NCBI RefSeq assembly: GCF_024158605.1
Contig: NZ_JAMZGM010000006.1
Location: forward strand, 1 to 64,000
Length of the DNA: 64,000 bases
Origin: Sebaldella sp. S0638
GTDB lineage: Bacteria; Fusobacteriota; Fusobacteriia; Fusobacteriales; Leptotrichiaceae
Reading direction: 5' to 3'
In this document: positions 1 to 9,131 of the stretch, one piece after another
Layout of the letters: every line of letters begins with the position of its first letter
How positions within the stretch are numbered: the first letter of the stretch is position 1
Program-made: the position numbers and the translations under genes
Notes under the pieces: generated by a model
Seen by the model: only the letters and a program-made list of their open reading frames with translations
What the model was told of the DNA's origin: nothing
Database searches by the model: none

Positions 1-728
1 ATTTGATTAAGAATATTCTGTAATTCAAAAATAAAACCATCAAGTCCAACAGAAATACCAACAGATTTAAAGGCAATATCCTTAATAAAAAGAGCTTTAT
101 CCTCACCAAGTCTACCTTTTGATGCTGTTTTAAGAAATTTAGTAAGTTTAGTAGTAGAAATATTAAGTAATTGGTCAGGAGTAGGAAAATTAAGAAGAAT
201 TTCCATAGAGGCATTACCAAAAGTATCAGAAAAAGCCTTATGATATTCAGGGAAAATAACATCAAGAACTTTAATAGCTTTAGTTTTAAGACATGCAATA
301 GATTGAACCTGAAAAGTCCTGAATCTAGTCAATTCTTTTAAAGCCATAGTCTTATCATCAGCCATGGCTGATGAAGTAAATCTATTAATTCTAATAACTT
401 CAGCAATAAGAAAAGAATCAATAATATCAGATTTGTTGGATTTAATAAAGAGGTTACGTAGAGCTTCAGACTGAATAGGATTGATAACATAAATATTCTT
501 AGCAAATTCCATAAGAAAAGCATATATATTAAGCCAATAATGTCCGGTAGCTTCCATAGCAAAACTGATATTATCAAAATCAGAGTCAATAGAAGAGGAT
601 ATATCAAAAAAACTTTTAAAACCTTCAATAGAGTTCTTGAAAGAAAAAGTTTTAATAAGTATCCCATCAGAATCAATGAAAGAAGCAACATGTGAAAATT
701 TACCAATATCAATACCACAAAAAAACAT
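1..728 (-). CDS. IS110-family transposase, N-terminal part (runs off the left edge)
   Basis: DEDD recombinase of the IS110 family, which moves its element by bridge-RNA-guided recombination. The frame opens at ATG 726-728 after GTAGGTGATTTT and stays open for 242 codons to the window edge, so the C-terminal part with the catalytic serine is outside. The protein begins MFFCGIDIGKFSH. The RuvC-like acidic residues are visible: D7 in GIDIGK, E59 in FAMEATGHYW, and D101/D104 in NKSDIIDS. The motifs ATGHYW, VINPIQS and LTRFR are typical of the family. Frame and motifs are seen; element activity is unknown because the C-terminus and left end are missing. It lies head-away from the polysaccharide operon that starts 270 bp to the right. 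Confidence 0.9.
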   Translation of the reverse strand, partial: MFFCGIDIGKFSHVASFIDSDGILIKTFSFKNSIEGFKSFFDISSSIDSDFDNISFAMEATGHYWLNIYAFLMEFAKNIYVINPIQSEALRNLFIKSNKSDIIDSFLIAEVIRINRFTSSAMADDKTMALKELTRFRTFQVQSIACLKTKAIKVLDVIFPEYHKAFSDTFGNASMEILLNFPTPDQLLNISTTKLTKFLKTASKGRLGEDKALFIKDIAFKSVGISVGLDGFIFELQNILNQ

Positions 729-741
729 AAAATCACCTACA

Positions 742-971
742 TATAAAATATAATGGCAGCCGTTCTACAAAAAAAATTATACTAATCAACCTTGCTAGAT
801 ATTGGTAGCAAAACTACATCCAGTTCATTGGATTCAATATAATCGTAGAGGTAACAGTCTAACTTTAGTAGTTAAAACTACAAGGAGGTAAAAGTTACCA
901 CTCTACCATTAAAATAATTATTACATAAAGTAACAAAGATTTTAAGTAGTTAATTTAGCTTTTTTAACTAC
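742..971 (-). ncRNA. candidate bridge RNA region of the IS110 element
   Basis: In IS110-group elements the non-coding end upstream of the transposase encodes a structured bridge RNA. The stretch here is about 230 nt and folds readily. An outer stem joins 845-855 (GTAGAGGTAAC) with 894-906 (GTTACCACTCTAC), interrupted by a 2-nt bulge. Inside it lies a hairpin at 868-881 (GTAGTT-AA-AACTAC). Other hairpins are at 818-833 (ATCCA/TGGAT), 794-809 (GCTA/TAGC) and 946-971 (GTAGTTAA/TTAACTAC). The stems are seen in the sequence; the bridge RNA assignment follows from family knowledge and was not tested. Exact ends are unknown. Confidence 0.45.
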
Positions 972-996
972 AAACATATTATACAAGGAGAATATA

Positions 997-2064
997 ATGA
1001 AAGCATTGAAGATATGTGTGATTGGAGCTGGAAATATATCAAATAGTAGGCATATTCCAGCATTAAAGAAAAATAAAGACATTGTAGAGATATTTGGAGT
1101 TATAGGTAATAATAAAGAAAAAGTTAATAATACAAGTCAGAAAAATAAAATAAAAAATACTTTTATTCTGGATGACGAACTCGATATATCGAAACAGTTA
1201 GAAGATGTAAAGTGGTTTGCAGATGTAGATGCGGTTGTTATTGGAACTCCACCAATGACACATTATAAATTGGCTAAAGCATGTTTGGAATTAGGGAAAA
1301 ACGTACTTTTAGAAAAACCAATGACTATGAATGATAATGAATCAAGGGAATTAATTGAAATTGCTAGTAAAGAAAATAAAACACTAAGTGTAATTCATAA
1401 TTTTCAATATTCAAACGGCATTAAGAAGCTAGAAAAAAAGTTGAAAAATAATGAATTTGGAAGTATAAATACTATAACAGGGATACAATTTACAAATAGA
1501 GATAGAAGACTTCCAGAATGGTATAATGAGTTACCGTTAGGACTTTTTTATGACGAAGCTGCGCACTTTTTCTATCTTTTGGAAAAATTTGGCGGAGATT
1601 TGAAAGTTTTGTCAGCAACAGGTCAGTATGATGAAAGTAAACAGGAAAATACACCAATGATATTGAATATAGACATAAAAGCTGGAAAAATTCCTGCGCA
1701 CATATCAATGAATTTTAACTCTCCTGTTTGTGAATGGTATTTAATATTATTATGTGAAAAGAAAGTTGTAATATATGATTTTTTTAAAGATATTCTTATT
1801 TACGCTAATAATGATAACCAACATTTAGCAAAAGATATATTAAGAAATTCATTGGGCTATACATGGCATTTTTGGAAAAATTTTATTGCAAATGGTTTTA
1901 AACTTGTTACAGGAAATTTACATTACGGGCATGATGTCGTTGTAAGGGAGTTTGTGAGTATAGTTAATGATAATTCGTATACTTCTGGGATAAAAGAGGA
2001 AAAGGGACAAATGGTTATAAAAGCAATGAATCAAGTAATAGAAAAAATTGAAAATTTTAGGTGA
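997..2064 (+). CDS. Gfo/Idh/MocA-family NAD(P)-dependent sugar oxidoreductase
   Basis: Predicted cytoplasmic dehydrogenase acting on a nucleotide sugar or sugar derivative. The N-terminus has a Rossmann motif, VIGAGNISNSRHIPAL (GxGxxx-type), followed by the family hallmark LLEKPMT around residues 108-114, whose Lys is the usual catalytic residue. A DEAAHFF segment near residue 188 supplies the usual active-site His. At 355 residues the length is normal. ATG 997 follows AAGGAG. It is the first gene of the polysaccharide operon, and its TGA (2062-2064) is directly followed by the next gene. The likely role is making or modifying a sugar for the exported polysaccharide; the substrate cannot be read from sequence. 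Confidence 0.85.
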   Translation: MKALKICVIGAGNISNSRHIPALKKNKDIVEIFGVIGNNKEKVNNTSQKNKIKNTFILDDELDISKQLEDVKWFADVDAVVIGTPPMTHYKLAKACLELGKNVLLEKPMTMNDNESRELIEIASKENKTLSVIHNFQYSNGIKKLEKKLKNNEFGSINTITGIQFTNRDRRLPEWYNELPLGLFYDEAAHFFYLLEKFGGDLKVLSATGQYDESKQENTPMILNIDIKAGKIPAHISMNFNSPVCEWYLILLCEKKVVIYDFFKDILIYANNDNQHLAKDILRNSLGYTWHFWKNFIANGFKLVTGNLHYGHDVVVREFVSIVNDNSYTSGIKEEKGQMVIKAMNQVIEKIENFR

Positions 2065-2072
2065 GGTACAAT

Positions 2073-2420
2073 ATGTATATTTTATTAGCATTATATTTAC
2101 TATTGTCAACTTTGGGAATGGTATTGATAAAAATTGGTGGTGAAAATTTAAATATAGCATTTACTAAATCTTATTTTGGTTTTCAGTTTGGCTGGATAAG
2201 TATGTTTGGAGTAGTGTTTTATCTGGTTAGTTTTATTTTATGGATTATAATATTATCTAAATATAATTTAAGTTATATTTCTCCTATTGCATCAGGACTA
2301 GCGTATGTACTAATAATAGTTTTTTCAAGATTTTTGCTTAAGGAAAATATTAGTAATTACCAATGGTTAGGAATAATTGTAATATTACTTGGAGTAATAT
2401 TAATGAATATAAAAAAATAA
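2073..2420 (+). CDS. small drug/metabolite-transporter (SMR/EamA-like) membrane protein
   Basis: A 115-residue integral membrane protein with four hydrophobic segments (about residues 1-18, 38-60, 65-85 and 97-112), the size and topology of SMR/EmrE-like proteins and of the ArnE/ArnF-type halves that move undecaprenyl-phosphate-linked sugars. Motifs ASGLAYVLIIVFSRFLLKENIS and WLGIIVILLGVILM fit the fold. I chose ATG 2073 because GAGG lies 5-9 nt upstream; the in-frame GTG at 2061 overlaps the previous stop and has no spaced ribosome binding site. Inside a polysaccharide operon, a role in lipid-linked sugar translocation is a reasonable guess, not shown. Confidence 0.75.
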   Translation: MYILLALYLLLSTLGMVLIKIGGENLNIAFTKSYFGFQFGWISMFGVVFYLVSFILWIIILSKYNLSYISPIASGLAYVLIIVFSRFLLKENISNYQWLGIIVILLGVILMNIKK

Positions 2421-2441
2421 AAATTAGGAAGACGAGGAAAT

Positions 2442-3239
2442 ATGAAATTAAGTAAGTACATAAAAGATATTTATAAAGATAAAGATATAGTGATAGAATT
2501 AGCAGTAAATGATTTTAAAAATAAATATTCCGGATCATATTTTGGAATAGTATGGGCCTTTATTCAACCAATTGTAACAATTTTGGTATTTTGGTTTGTA
2601 TTCGAGGTAGGATTTAGAGCTAAGGCAAACAATGATATTCCTTTTGTTCTTTGGTTGACAGCAGGATTGATTCCATGGTTTTTTTTCTCAGATGCCTTGA
2701 ATAGTATGACATATTCTTTTTTGGAGTATGCTTATTTAGTAAAAAAAGTAGTATTTAAAATAGAATTATTACCGTTAGTCAAGTTACTTTCATCATTATT
2801 TGTACATTTTATATTTATTATATTGATGGTTATTTTATTATTGTTAAATAAATATAGTTTTTCATTATATTTATTTCAATTGTTTTACTACACATTTTGC
2901 ACTTTAATCTTTGTTTTTTCAATAGGACTTTTTACTGCTTCTGTTACACCGTTTTTTAAAGATTTTGGTCAGATAATAACGATATTTTTGCAATTTGGGA
3001 TGTGGTTAACACCAATTATGTGGCAAGTGAATATATTACCTCCAAGGTATGTATTGCTTTTTAAGTTAAATCCTATGTTTTATATAATTCAAGGTTATAG
3101 AGATTCGATATTTTATAACATTGGGTTTTGGAATTACAGATTTCAAACTTTATACTTTTGGAGCATAACAATAGTTTTAGTGCTTATTAGTGTAAAAGTT
3201 TATAAAAAAACTAATCAGCATTTTTCAGATGTTATTTAA
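2442..3239 (+). CDS. wzm: ABC-2 type polysaccharide export permease (Wzm/TagG-like)
   Basis: Membrane half of an ABC exporter that moves a finished, lipid-linked polysaccharide across the inner membrane. The 265-residue protein has a cytoplasmic N-terminus (YKDKDIVIELAVNDFKNKY), the family segment SYFGIVWAFIQPI and about six membrane helices. PMFYIIQGYRDSIFY near the C-terminus is typical of Wzm/TagG. AGGAAGACGAGG precedes ATG 2442. The ATPase gene follows 11 bp downstream, giving the usual permease-ATPase pair. Such exporters handle O-antigens made without a Wzy polymerase, consistent with no polymerase in this operon. Confidence 0.9.
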   Translation: MKLSKYIKDIYKDKDIVIELAVNDFKNKYSGSYFGIVWAFIQPIVTILVFWFVFEVGFRAKANNDIPFVLWLTAGLIPWFFFSDALNSMTYSFLEYAYLVKKVVFKIELLPLVKLLSSLFVHFIFIILMVILLLLNKYSFSLYLFQLFYYTFCTLIFVFSIGLFTASVTPFFKDFGQIITIFLQFGMWLTPIMWQVNILPPRYVLLFKLNPMFYIIQGYRDSIFYNIGFWNYRFQTLYFWSITIVLVLISVKVYKKTNQHFSDVI

Positions 3240-3250
3240 AGGAGTAGGTA

Positions 3251-4447
3251 GTGGATAAAGTTATAGAAGTTAAAAAATTAAGTAAAATTTATAAGTTATA
3301 TGATAAAAATATTGATAGATTGAAAGAAGTTTTGAATGTCAGAAGAAAAGTATATCATAAAGATTTTTATGCATTAAATAATATAAATTTTAATATCAAA
3401 GTTGGAGAAACCGTAGGAATAATTGGCAAAAATGGTGCTGGAAAATCAACGTTACTAAAAATAATTACAGGAGTACTTGCACAAACTAGTGGAGAAATGA
3501 TAGTTAAGGGAAAGATAGCTGCGTTACTTGAATTAGGAGCTGGGTTTAATCCAGAATTCACAGGAATAGAAAATGTATATTTAAATGGAAGAATAATGGG
3601 TTTTACTAAGAAGGAGATGGATCAAAAACTTGAAAGTATTATTAAATTTGCTGATATTGGAGATTTTATTTACCAACCAATAAAAACATACTCAAGTGGT
3701 ATGTTTGCTAGGTTGGCCTTTTCGGTTGCAGTTAGTGTAGAACCTGATATTTTAATTGTAGATGAAGCATTAAGTGTGGGAGATATGCAATTTCAGGAAA
3801 AATCTATAACAAAAATGAAAGAAATAAGAGATAAAGGAACAACAATAATTTATGTGTCTCATTCTTTACCTTCAGTAAGAAATTTTTGTGAACGAGCTAT
3901 TTGGTTTTCAAATGGTAGCATAAAAGAAGATGGAGATGCTGATATTGTTTGTGAAAATTATGAGGAATTTCTTAGAGAAGAACAATTTGTTTTAAATGAA
4001 GATTTTAGTAATAGAGATATTAAAAATAAATCAATAGCCATATCCAATATAGTTTTAAATAAAGATATTTATACTATAGATGAAGATATAATAATTGAGT
4101 TAAATTTAGACTATATTATAGATACCATAGATTATGGAGTTGGAATTATTGTTTATAATGAAAAAGGAAAAGTAGTAACTTTATTTAATACTGTAAGAGA
4201 TGACTTATATTTTGACAAAAAAAATAAAGTGATCAGACTAATAATTCCTGAAAATGATTTTATCGCTGGAAAATATTATATTTCAGCTTCAATTTGTGAT
4301 AAGAATGTAATGTTCTCATATGATAAAGTAGATTATGCAAAGTCATTTACTGTAAAAAATAAAAAAAATAAACTTGGGATACCAATAAGTGATGGTATGT
4401 TTAGAGCAAAACACTTTTGGGAATATAAGGGAGATAGCTTTGAATAA
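3251..4447 (+). CDS. wzt: ABC polysaccharide exporter ATPase with Wzt-type C-terminal domain
   Basis: ATPase half of the exporter. Residues 1-240 form the nucleotide-binding domain: Walker A GKNGAGKST (about 60-68), signature YSSGM (about 150), Walker B ILIVDEALSVGD and switch His in YVSHS. Residues 270-390 form a beta-rich tail (LDYIIDTIDYGVGIIVYNEKG...) resembling the carbohydrate-binding domain of Wzt, which recognises the end of the O-chain in E. coli O9a. The length of 398 residues suits a Wzt rather than a short TagH. GTG 3251 follows AAAGGAGTAGGTA. Its last bases overlap the start of the next gene. Confidence 0.9.
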   Translation: MDKVIEVKKLSKIYKLYDKNIDRLKEVLNVRRKVYHKDFYALNNINFNIKVGETVGIIGKNGAGKSTLLKIITGVLAQTSGEMIVKGKIAALLELGAGFNPEFTGIENVYLNGRIMGFTKKEMDQKLESIIKFADIGDFIYQPIKTYSSGMFARLAFSVAVSVEPDILIVDEALSVGDMQFQEKSITKMKEIRDKGTTIIYVSHSLPSVRNFCERAIWFSNGSIKEDGDADIVCENYEEFLREEQFVLNEDFSNRDIKNKSIAISNIVLNKDIYTIDEDIIIELNLDYIIDTIDYGVGIIVYNEKGKVVTLFNTVRDDLYFDKKNKVIRLIIPENDFIAGKYYISASICDKNVMFSYDKVDYAKSFTVKNKKNKLGIPISDGMFRAKHFWEYKGDSFE

Positions 4448-5312
4448 GATAAAAAAAATTATGCTGATTATAAAAATGTTTGGGAGAGGGTTCATTTTTT
4501 ATAAAAAAAATGGTAGTTTTTTATTTTTTAAAAGAATATTTTGCACAACAAAAAATCGTAATATTATTGGAATAACAAGAGTTAGAAATGAAGAACTTTT
4601 AATTGAAGATGCACTTAGGGATGCAGGGAAAGTAGTAGATAGTTTAATAGTTTTTGATGATTGCAGTATTGATAAAACTATAAATAAAATAGTGAAAAGT
4701 AAAAAAGTAAATAAAATAATAATAAATACCTATTGGGATATTAATTGTCCTGAAAATGAAACAATTCATAGAGAGATATTATTAAAGGAAGCACATAGTG
4801 AGAAAGGTGCTTGGATTTTCAATTTTGATGCTGACGAAAGATTTGAAGGAGAAATAAGGGAATTTCTGCTGGAAAATTTAAATAATGATTCTTTTGACTC
4901 AATAAAAATAAGACTTTACGATGCTTATATAACGAAATATGATGAAGAAAAGGAATATAAAAAGGCAGATAAGCTCTTAAATTTCAGAAAATATTTTGGT
5001 CCTGAATATAGAGATATTTTAATGATTTGGAGAAATAAGAAATACTTTAAACATGAGGGTCTAATTCAAAGAGAACCATCTGGCGCTAAAAATAGTATTA
5101 CAAAATTTAGATGTCAACATTATGGTAAGGCAATTTCTGTTGAACAATGGGAAGAAACCTGTAAATTTTATGAGACGTATTTTCCAGAACCTTATAAGAG
5201 TAAATGGAGTAATAGAAAAGGTAAAGCAATACATACTTTATCCGATTTTGGAAATACTTTATATCCATGGGGTGAAGAATTATTCACAAAATCCTTCATT
5301 TTAGATAATTAG
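4440..5312 (+). CDS. family 2 glycosyltransferase
   Basis: Cytoplasmic or membrane-associated GT-A glycosyltransferase of about 290 residues. After a basic, hydrophobic N-terminus, it shows IIGITRVRNEELLIEDAL, the nucleotide-binding DDCSIDKT, and FNFDADERFEG, the expected DxD-type metal site. I chose TTG 4440, preceded by AAGGGAGA at a good distance and overlapping the end of wzt by 8 nt; the open frame extends up to GTG 4389 inside wzt, which has no supporting site. The glycan linkage cannot be predicted. It probably adds one residue of the exported polysaccharide. Confidence 0.8.
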   Translation: MNKIKKIMLIIKMFGRGFIFYKKNGSFLFFKRIFCTTKNRNIIGITRVRNEELLIEDALRDAGKVVDSLIVFDDCSIDKTINKIVKSKKVNKIIINTYWDINCPENETIHREILLKEAHSEKGAWIFNFDADERFEGEIREFLLENLNNDSFDSIKIRLYDAYITKYDEEKEYKKADKLLNFRKYFGPEYRDILMIWRNKKYFKHEGLIQREPSGAKNSITKFRCQHYGKAISVEQWEETCKFYETYFPEPYKSKWSNRKGKAIHTLSDFGNTLYPWGEELFTKSFILDN

Positions 5313-5321
5313 GTGATAATA

Positions 5322-6947
5322 ATGAAAGAAGCGTTGATTTCAGTCTATTCTTTAGTTGAGTATGCTGGCTCTGAAATAAATTCACTTCAAATTGCGCAAG
5401 AACTAAAGAAAAAAGGTTTTAAAGTGACAATTTTTACTTTTTCTTATGGTTATCCTATGAAAAATTTATTTGTTGATGAAGATATTGAAATAATAGATTT
5501 TTTTGAAAGTAGGATAAATTTTGAGAATAAAGAATTTGATTTGTTATGGTGCCATCATTCACCAACTTTATATTCGCTGATTTATAATTTGGGGATAAGA
5601 GCAAAAAAAATCATTTTTCAGAGTTTATCACCATTTATGGATTTAGAAGTAATTCCCTTTTTTTATGAACATATTTCTTTAATTCTTACAAATAGTCTGG
5701 AAACTAAAAATCAAATTATTAGCGATTTGAAAATAAATGAATTAAGAACTAAGATTACAGTATTTCAAAATTTTGTCCCAGATAGTTATTTTCAGGTAAA
5801 AAAGGATGAGTATATTTTAAAGAAGATAGCAATTATATCAAATCATTTATGTGATGAAATAAAAGATGTTTCTGAACTCTTCATAAAAGACGGATTAAAA
5901 GTAGATATTATAGGTAAAGAAAAAAAAGTAAAGTTTGTAGATAGAGAATTATTGTCAAATTATGATTTAGTTATTACAATTGGGAAAACTGTACAATATT
6001 GTTTTAGTTCTTCAATTCCAGTATATTGTTATGATTATTTCGGTGGACCAGGATATATTACAAAAGAAAATTTAGAAAAAGCTGAATCTTTAAATTTTTC
6101 TGGCAGAGGATTCAATAATTTAACTCAATATGAGATATATAAGGATATAATTGAAAATTATAATAAGAATATAGAAAATATTGATTTTTATCATGAGTAT
6201 GCAAAGGAAAAATTTTCATTAAGTAAAAATATTGATGAAATACTGAAATATTTAACAGAATTAAAAGAAGTAAATATAGATATTTTAAAAAAAGAATACT
6301 CTTTAATAGAAAAGCACAATAATTATTTCTTGAATGAATTAAAAAATAATTTATATTATAAGAAGAAGAATAATTTTTGGGATATTGAAACTAGATTATT
6401 TTTTAAGATAAATGATGAATGGATTGAACAAGTTGACAAAAAAAGTAGTGTTTTTTATGAAAATAATATTTTGAAAGTAAAATATGTGTTCAAGCAGTTT
6501 CAGAAAACTGATGAGATTTTATTAAACCCTATAATTAACAAATTTATAAAATGCAAGATATATAGTATTATAATTAATGATGAAAAAGTTAACTATACTA
6601 ATTCAAATATGTTGAAAAAAGATGAATTTGATTATTTTATCTCAGTATTTCCATTTTATGAAATAAAATTTGATAAAGTAATGGAAGTAAAAGAAATGTT
6701 TTTTGAAGTTGAGATAGTATTATTAAATGAATATGAAATTGCTGGAATGGCTGAAAATTTGATTTCAAATTATAAAAAAGATTCAGAAGAAAAAAATAAT
6801 ATTATAAAGTATAATGAATATTTGATAAAGGAAAAAACACAAGAAAATAATGAATTAAAAAGACAATTAAATTTTATTTTGGAATCAAAATACTGGAAAA
6901 TCAGGAGAACAATTAAAGCAGCTGCTAATATCTTAAGGAGAAAATGA
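5322..6947 (+). CDS. GT-B type glycosyltransferase with C-terminal coiled coil
   Basis: A 541-residue protein whose first ~320 residues resemble a family 4-like GT-B enzyme: an N-terminal EYAGSEINSLQIAQELKKKG acceptor-side helix and DYFGGPGYITKENL in the donor half. A long, poorly conserved region follows, ending in a Lys/Glu/Asn-rich coiled coil (about 480-520) and the basic tail ESKYWKIRRTIKAA, a 'SxxWrxt'-like ending common in O-antigen transferases. ATG 5322 follows AGGTGA; an upstream GTG at 5313 lacks a site. The N-terminal assignment is moderate because the classic GT4 EX7E motif is not obvious. Confidence 0.65.
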   Translation: MKEALISVYSLVEYAGSEINSLQIAQELKKKGFKVTIFTFSYGYPMKNLFVDEDIEIIDFFESRINFENKEFDLLWCHHSPTLYSLIYNLGIRAKKIIFQSLSPFMDLEVIPFFYEHISLILTNSLETKNQIISDLKINELRTKITVFQNFVPDSYFQVKKDEYILKKIAIISNHLCDEIKDVSELFIKDGLKVDIIGKEKKVKFVDRELLSNYDLVITIGKTVQYCFSSSIPVYCYDYFGGPGYITKENLEKAESLNFSGRGFNNLTQYEIYKDIIENYNKNIENIDFYHEYAKEKFSLSKNIDEILKYLTELKEVNIDILKKEYSLIEKHNNYFLNELKNNLYYKKKNNFWDIETRLFFKINDEWIEQVDKKSSVFYENNILKVKYVFKQFQKTDEILLNPIINKFIKCKIYSIIINDEKVNYTNSNMLKKDEFDYFISVFPFYEIKFDKVMEVKEMFFEVEIVLLNEYEIAGMAENLISNYKKDSEEKNNIIKYNEYLIKEKTQENNELKRQLNFILESKYWKIRRTIKAAANILRRK

Positions 6948-6950
6948 ATT

Positions 6951-9119
6951 ATGAAAAAAAATATTGTGCATTTAATAAAGAAATCTAATTCAGTAATAAA
7001 AAAAGAAGGTGTAAAAAGTTTTATTAAAAAAGGAAATAATTATATACGTAATAGATATAGTGGAAAAACATCATCTTTTAAAAAGAGTTATAAAGATATA
7101 CTCTTCATAAATGGATGTTACTTGGATCATCCCAGAAGATATAGAGTTAGTCATCAAATTGAACAGTTAAATTTTGTTGGTTATTCTTGTGACGAAGTGT
7201 GGTATGAAAATCTAGATATGAATATGTTGAAATATTATAGAGGTTTTATTTTTTATAGATGCCCTAGTACACCATTAATATTAGAATTTATTGATAATGC
7301 AAAAAAATTTAATAAAAGAACTTTTTTTGATATAGATGACCTGGTTATAGACAAAAAATATGTTGAAACTATCAAATATCTTGATGAACTTACCAAAGAG
7401 GATTATAATCTCTATATAGATGGTGTGCAGAGAATGCAGGAAACTTTGAGAAAATGCGATTACGGAATAACAACAACAACAGTTTTAGCAAAAGAATTAA
7501 ATAATTATACAAAAGAAGTTTTTGTAAATAATAATGTTGCTTCTGAAAGAATGGTGGAGATTTCTGAAAAAGCAATACAAAAGAAAAAAAAGAATGAGAA
7601 TATTTATTTGGGATATTTAAGTGGCAGTATAACGCATAATCCAGATTTTGAATTAATATCTGATGTTATAAAAGAGTTATTACTAAATCATGAAAATTTA
7701 TATCTTGTTATTACAGGTCTTGTAGATATACCTAATAATCTATTAGAAGTAAAAAATAAAATTATAAAAAAGGATTTTGTGGAATGGAAAAAATTGCCTG
7801 CAATAATAGCTGAGCTTGATATAAATTTAGTCCCTTTAGAGAAATCAATTTTTAATGAAGCAAAATCAGAAAATAAATGGGTAGAAGCAAGTTTAGTTAA
7901 AACTGTTACTGTAGCCAGTAAATTAGGACCTTTTGCTGAAATGATAGAAGAAGGGATTACTGGGTTTTTATGTGATACTGAAGAAGAATGGTATAAAACA
8001 TTAAATAATTTAGTTTTAGATTCTGAATTAAGAAATATTGTTGCTGAGAATGCATATAAAGAAACTAGAAATAAAAATATAACAGCATATACAGGGATGA
8101 AGCTTGCTAATTTTTTAGAAAGCAAATTAGCTCCCAATATACTAATGGTTTTGCCATCTGTACAAATCAGTGGTGGTGTAAATGTAGCGAAAAAACATTG
8201 CAATATTCTTAAAAAATATGGTTTTGACATAACAATACTATCTATGGGTTCAGAAAATGATAATATAGACTATGATGGTGAAGAAATAAATGTTTTATCT
8301 ATATTTAAATCAGAAATCCACGCTTATTTTAAAACAATGGTAGGGACATTATGGAGTACGATGGAATTTGTTAATTCTTATCCTAAAGTAAAAGAAAAGA
8401 AATATTTAGTACAAAATTTTGAAACAGATTTTTATGAAATAGGTCATTATTTTAGAAAGTTAGCGAATTTAACTTATAACTTTTTTTCAAATGTTAAATA
8501 TATTACAATTTCAAAATGGTGTGAGAAATGGTTAATAGAAGATTTTAATAAAGATGTAAATTATGCTAGAAATGGTATAGACATAGATAGCTTTAAAGCT
8601 GTAAAAAGAGATTTTTCTGGGAAAATAAAGATATTAATAGAAGGAAATTCAGAAGATTATTATAAAAATGTAGATGAAAGTTTTAAAATAACCAATCAAT
8701 TAGATGGAGAAAAATTTGAAATAGTCTATCTTTCTTATAAAGGAAAGCCGAAAGATTGGTATAGAGTAAATAAATTTTATAATAGAATTCCTCATGAAAA
8801 GGTTCATGAGTTGTATCAAGAATGCCATATTCTAATTAAATCAAGTATTTTAGAAAGTTTTTCTTATCCACCTTTAGAAATGATGTCAACAGGAGGTCTA
8901 GTTGTCGTAGCACCAAATGGAGGAAATATAGAATACTTAAAAGATCGTGAAAATTGTTTGATGTATACAAATGGCAATTTTGATGAGGCAATCCAATGCA
9001 TTAATCTTATTCTGCAAGATAACAATTTAAGAGAAAAAATAATTGAAAATGGATTGAAAACAGGGGCAGAAAGAGATTGGAAACTATTGGAAAAAGAAAT
9101 AATAAAATTATATGAATAG
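6951..9119 (+). CDS. large two-domain GT4-type glycosyltransferase
   Basis: A 722-residue protein that appears to hold two GT-B modules. The first (about 45-390) has FIFYRCPSTPLILEFIDNAK, FFDIDDLV and a donor half with LVPLEKSIFNEAKSENKW. The second (about 390-722) begins NILMVLPSVQISGGVNVAKKH and carries the GT4 signature ESFSYPPLEMMSTGGLVVVA, an EX7E arrangement. It starts at ATG 6951, three bases after the previous stop and behind AAGGAG. Dual-domain enzymes of this kind extend polysaccharide backbones, often with two alternating linkages; donor sugars are not predictable. Confidence 0.8.
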   Translation: MKKNIVHLIKKSNSVIKKEGVKSFIKKGNNYIRNRYSGKTSSFKKSYKDILFINGCYLDHPRRYRVSHQIEQLNFVGYSCDEVWYENLDMNMLKYYRGFIFYRCPSTPLILEFIDNAKKFNKRTFFDIDDLVIDKKYVETIKYLDELTKEDYNLYIDGVQRMQETLRKCDYGITTTTVLAKELNNYTKEVFVNNNVASERMVEISEKAIQKKKKNENIYLGYLSGSITHNPDFELISDVIKELLLNHENLYLVITGLVDIPNNLLEVKNKIIKKDFVEWKKLPAIIAELDINLVPLEKSIFNEAKSENKWVEASLVKTVTVASKLGPFAEMIEEGITGFLCDTEEEWYKTLNNLVLDSELRNIVAENAYKETRNKNITAYTGMKLANFLESKLAPNILMVLPSVQISGGVNVAKKHCNILKKYGFDITILSMGSENDNIDYDGEEINVLSIFKSEIHAYFKTMVGTLWSTMEFVNSYPKVKEKKYLVQNFETDFYEIGHYFRKLANLTYNFFSNVKYITISKWCEKWLIEDFNKDVNYARNGIDIDSFKAVKRDFSGKIKILIEGNSEDYYKNVDESFKITNQLDGEKFEIVYLSYKGKPKDWYRVNKFYNRIPHEKVHELYQECHILIKSSILESFSYPPLEMMSTGGLVVVAPNGGNIEYLKDRENCLMYTNGNFDEAIQCINLILQDNNLREKIIENGLKTGAERDWKLLEKEIIKLYE

Positions 9120-9131
9120 AAGGTAGATATT

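Larger units (their letters stand above)
1..971 (-). mobile_element. IS110-family insertion sequence, partial; right-hand limit uncertain
   Basis: The transposase plus the non-coding stretch upstream of it. IS110 elements lack clear terminal inverted repeats, so the boundary at about 971 is only a guess placed at the end of the last hairpin (946-971) before the ribosome binding site of the next gene. The other end of the element is outside the window. Confidence 0.55.

Noticed and set aside
338-736. Minus-strand hydrophobic frame of 132 codons
   Set aside because: It is a shadow of the IS110 transposase, which occupies another minus-strand frame with all family motifs.
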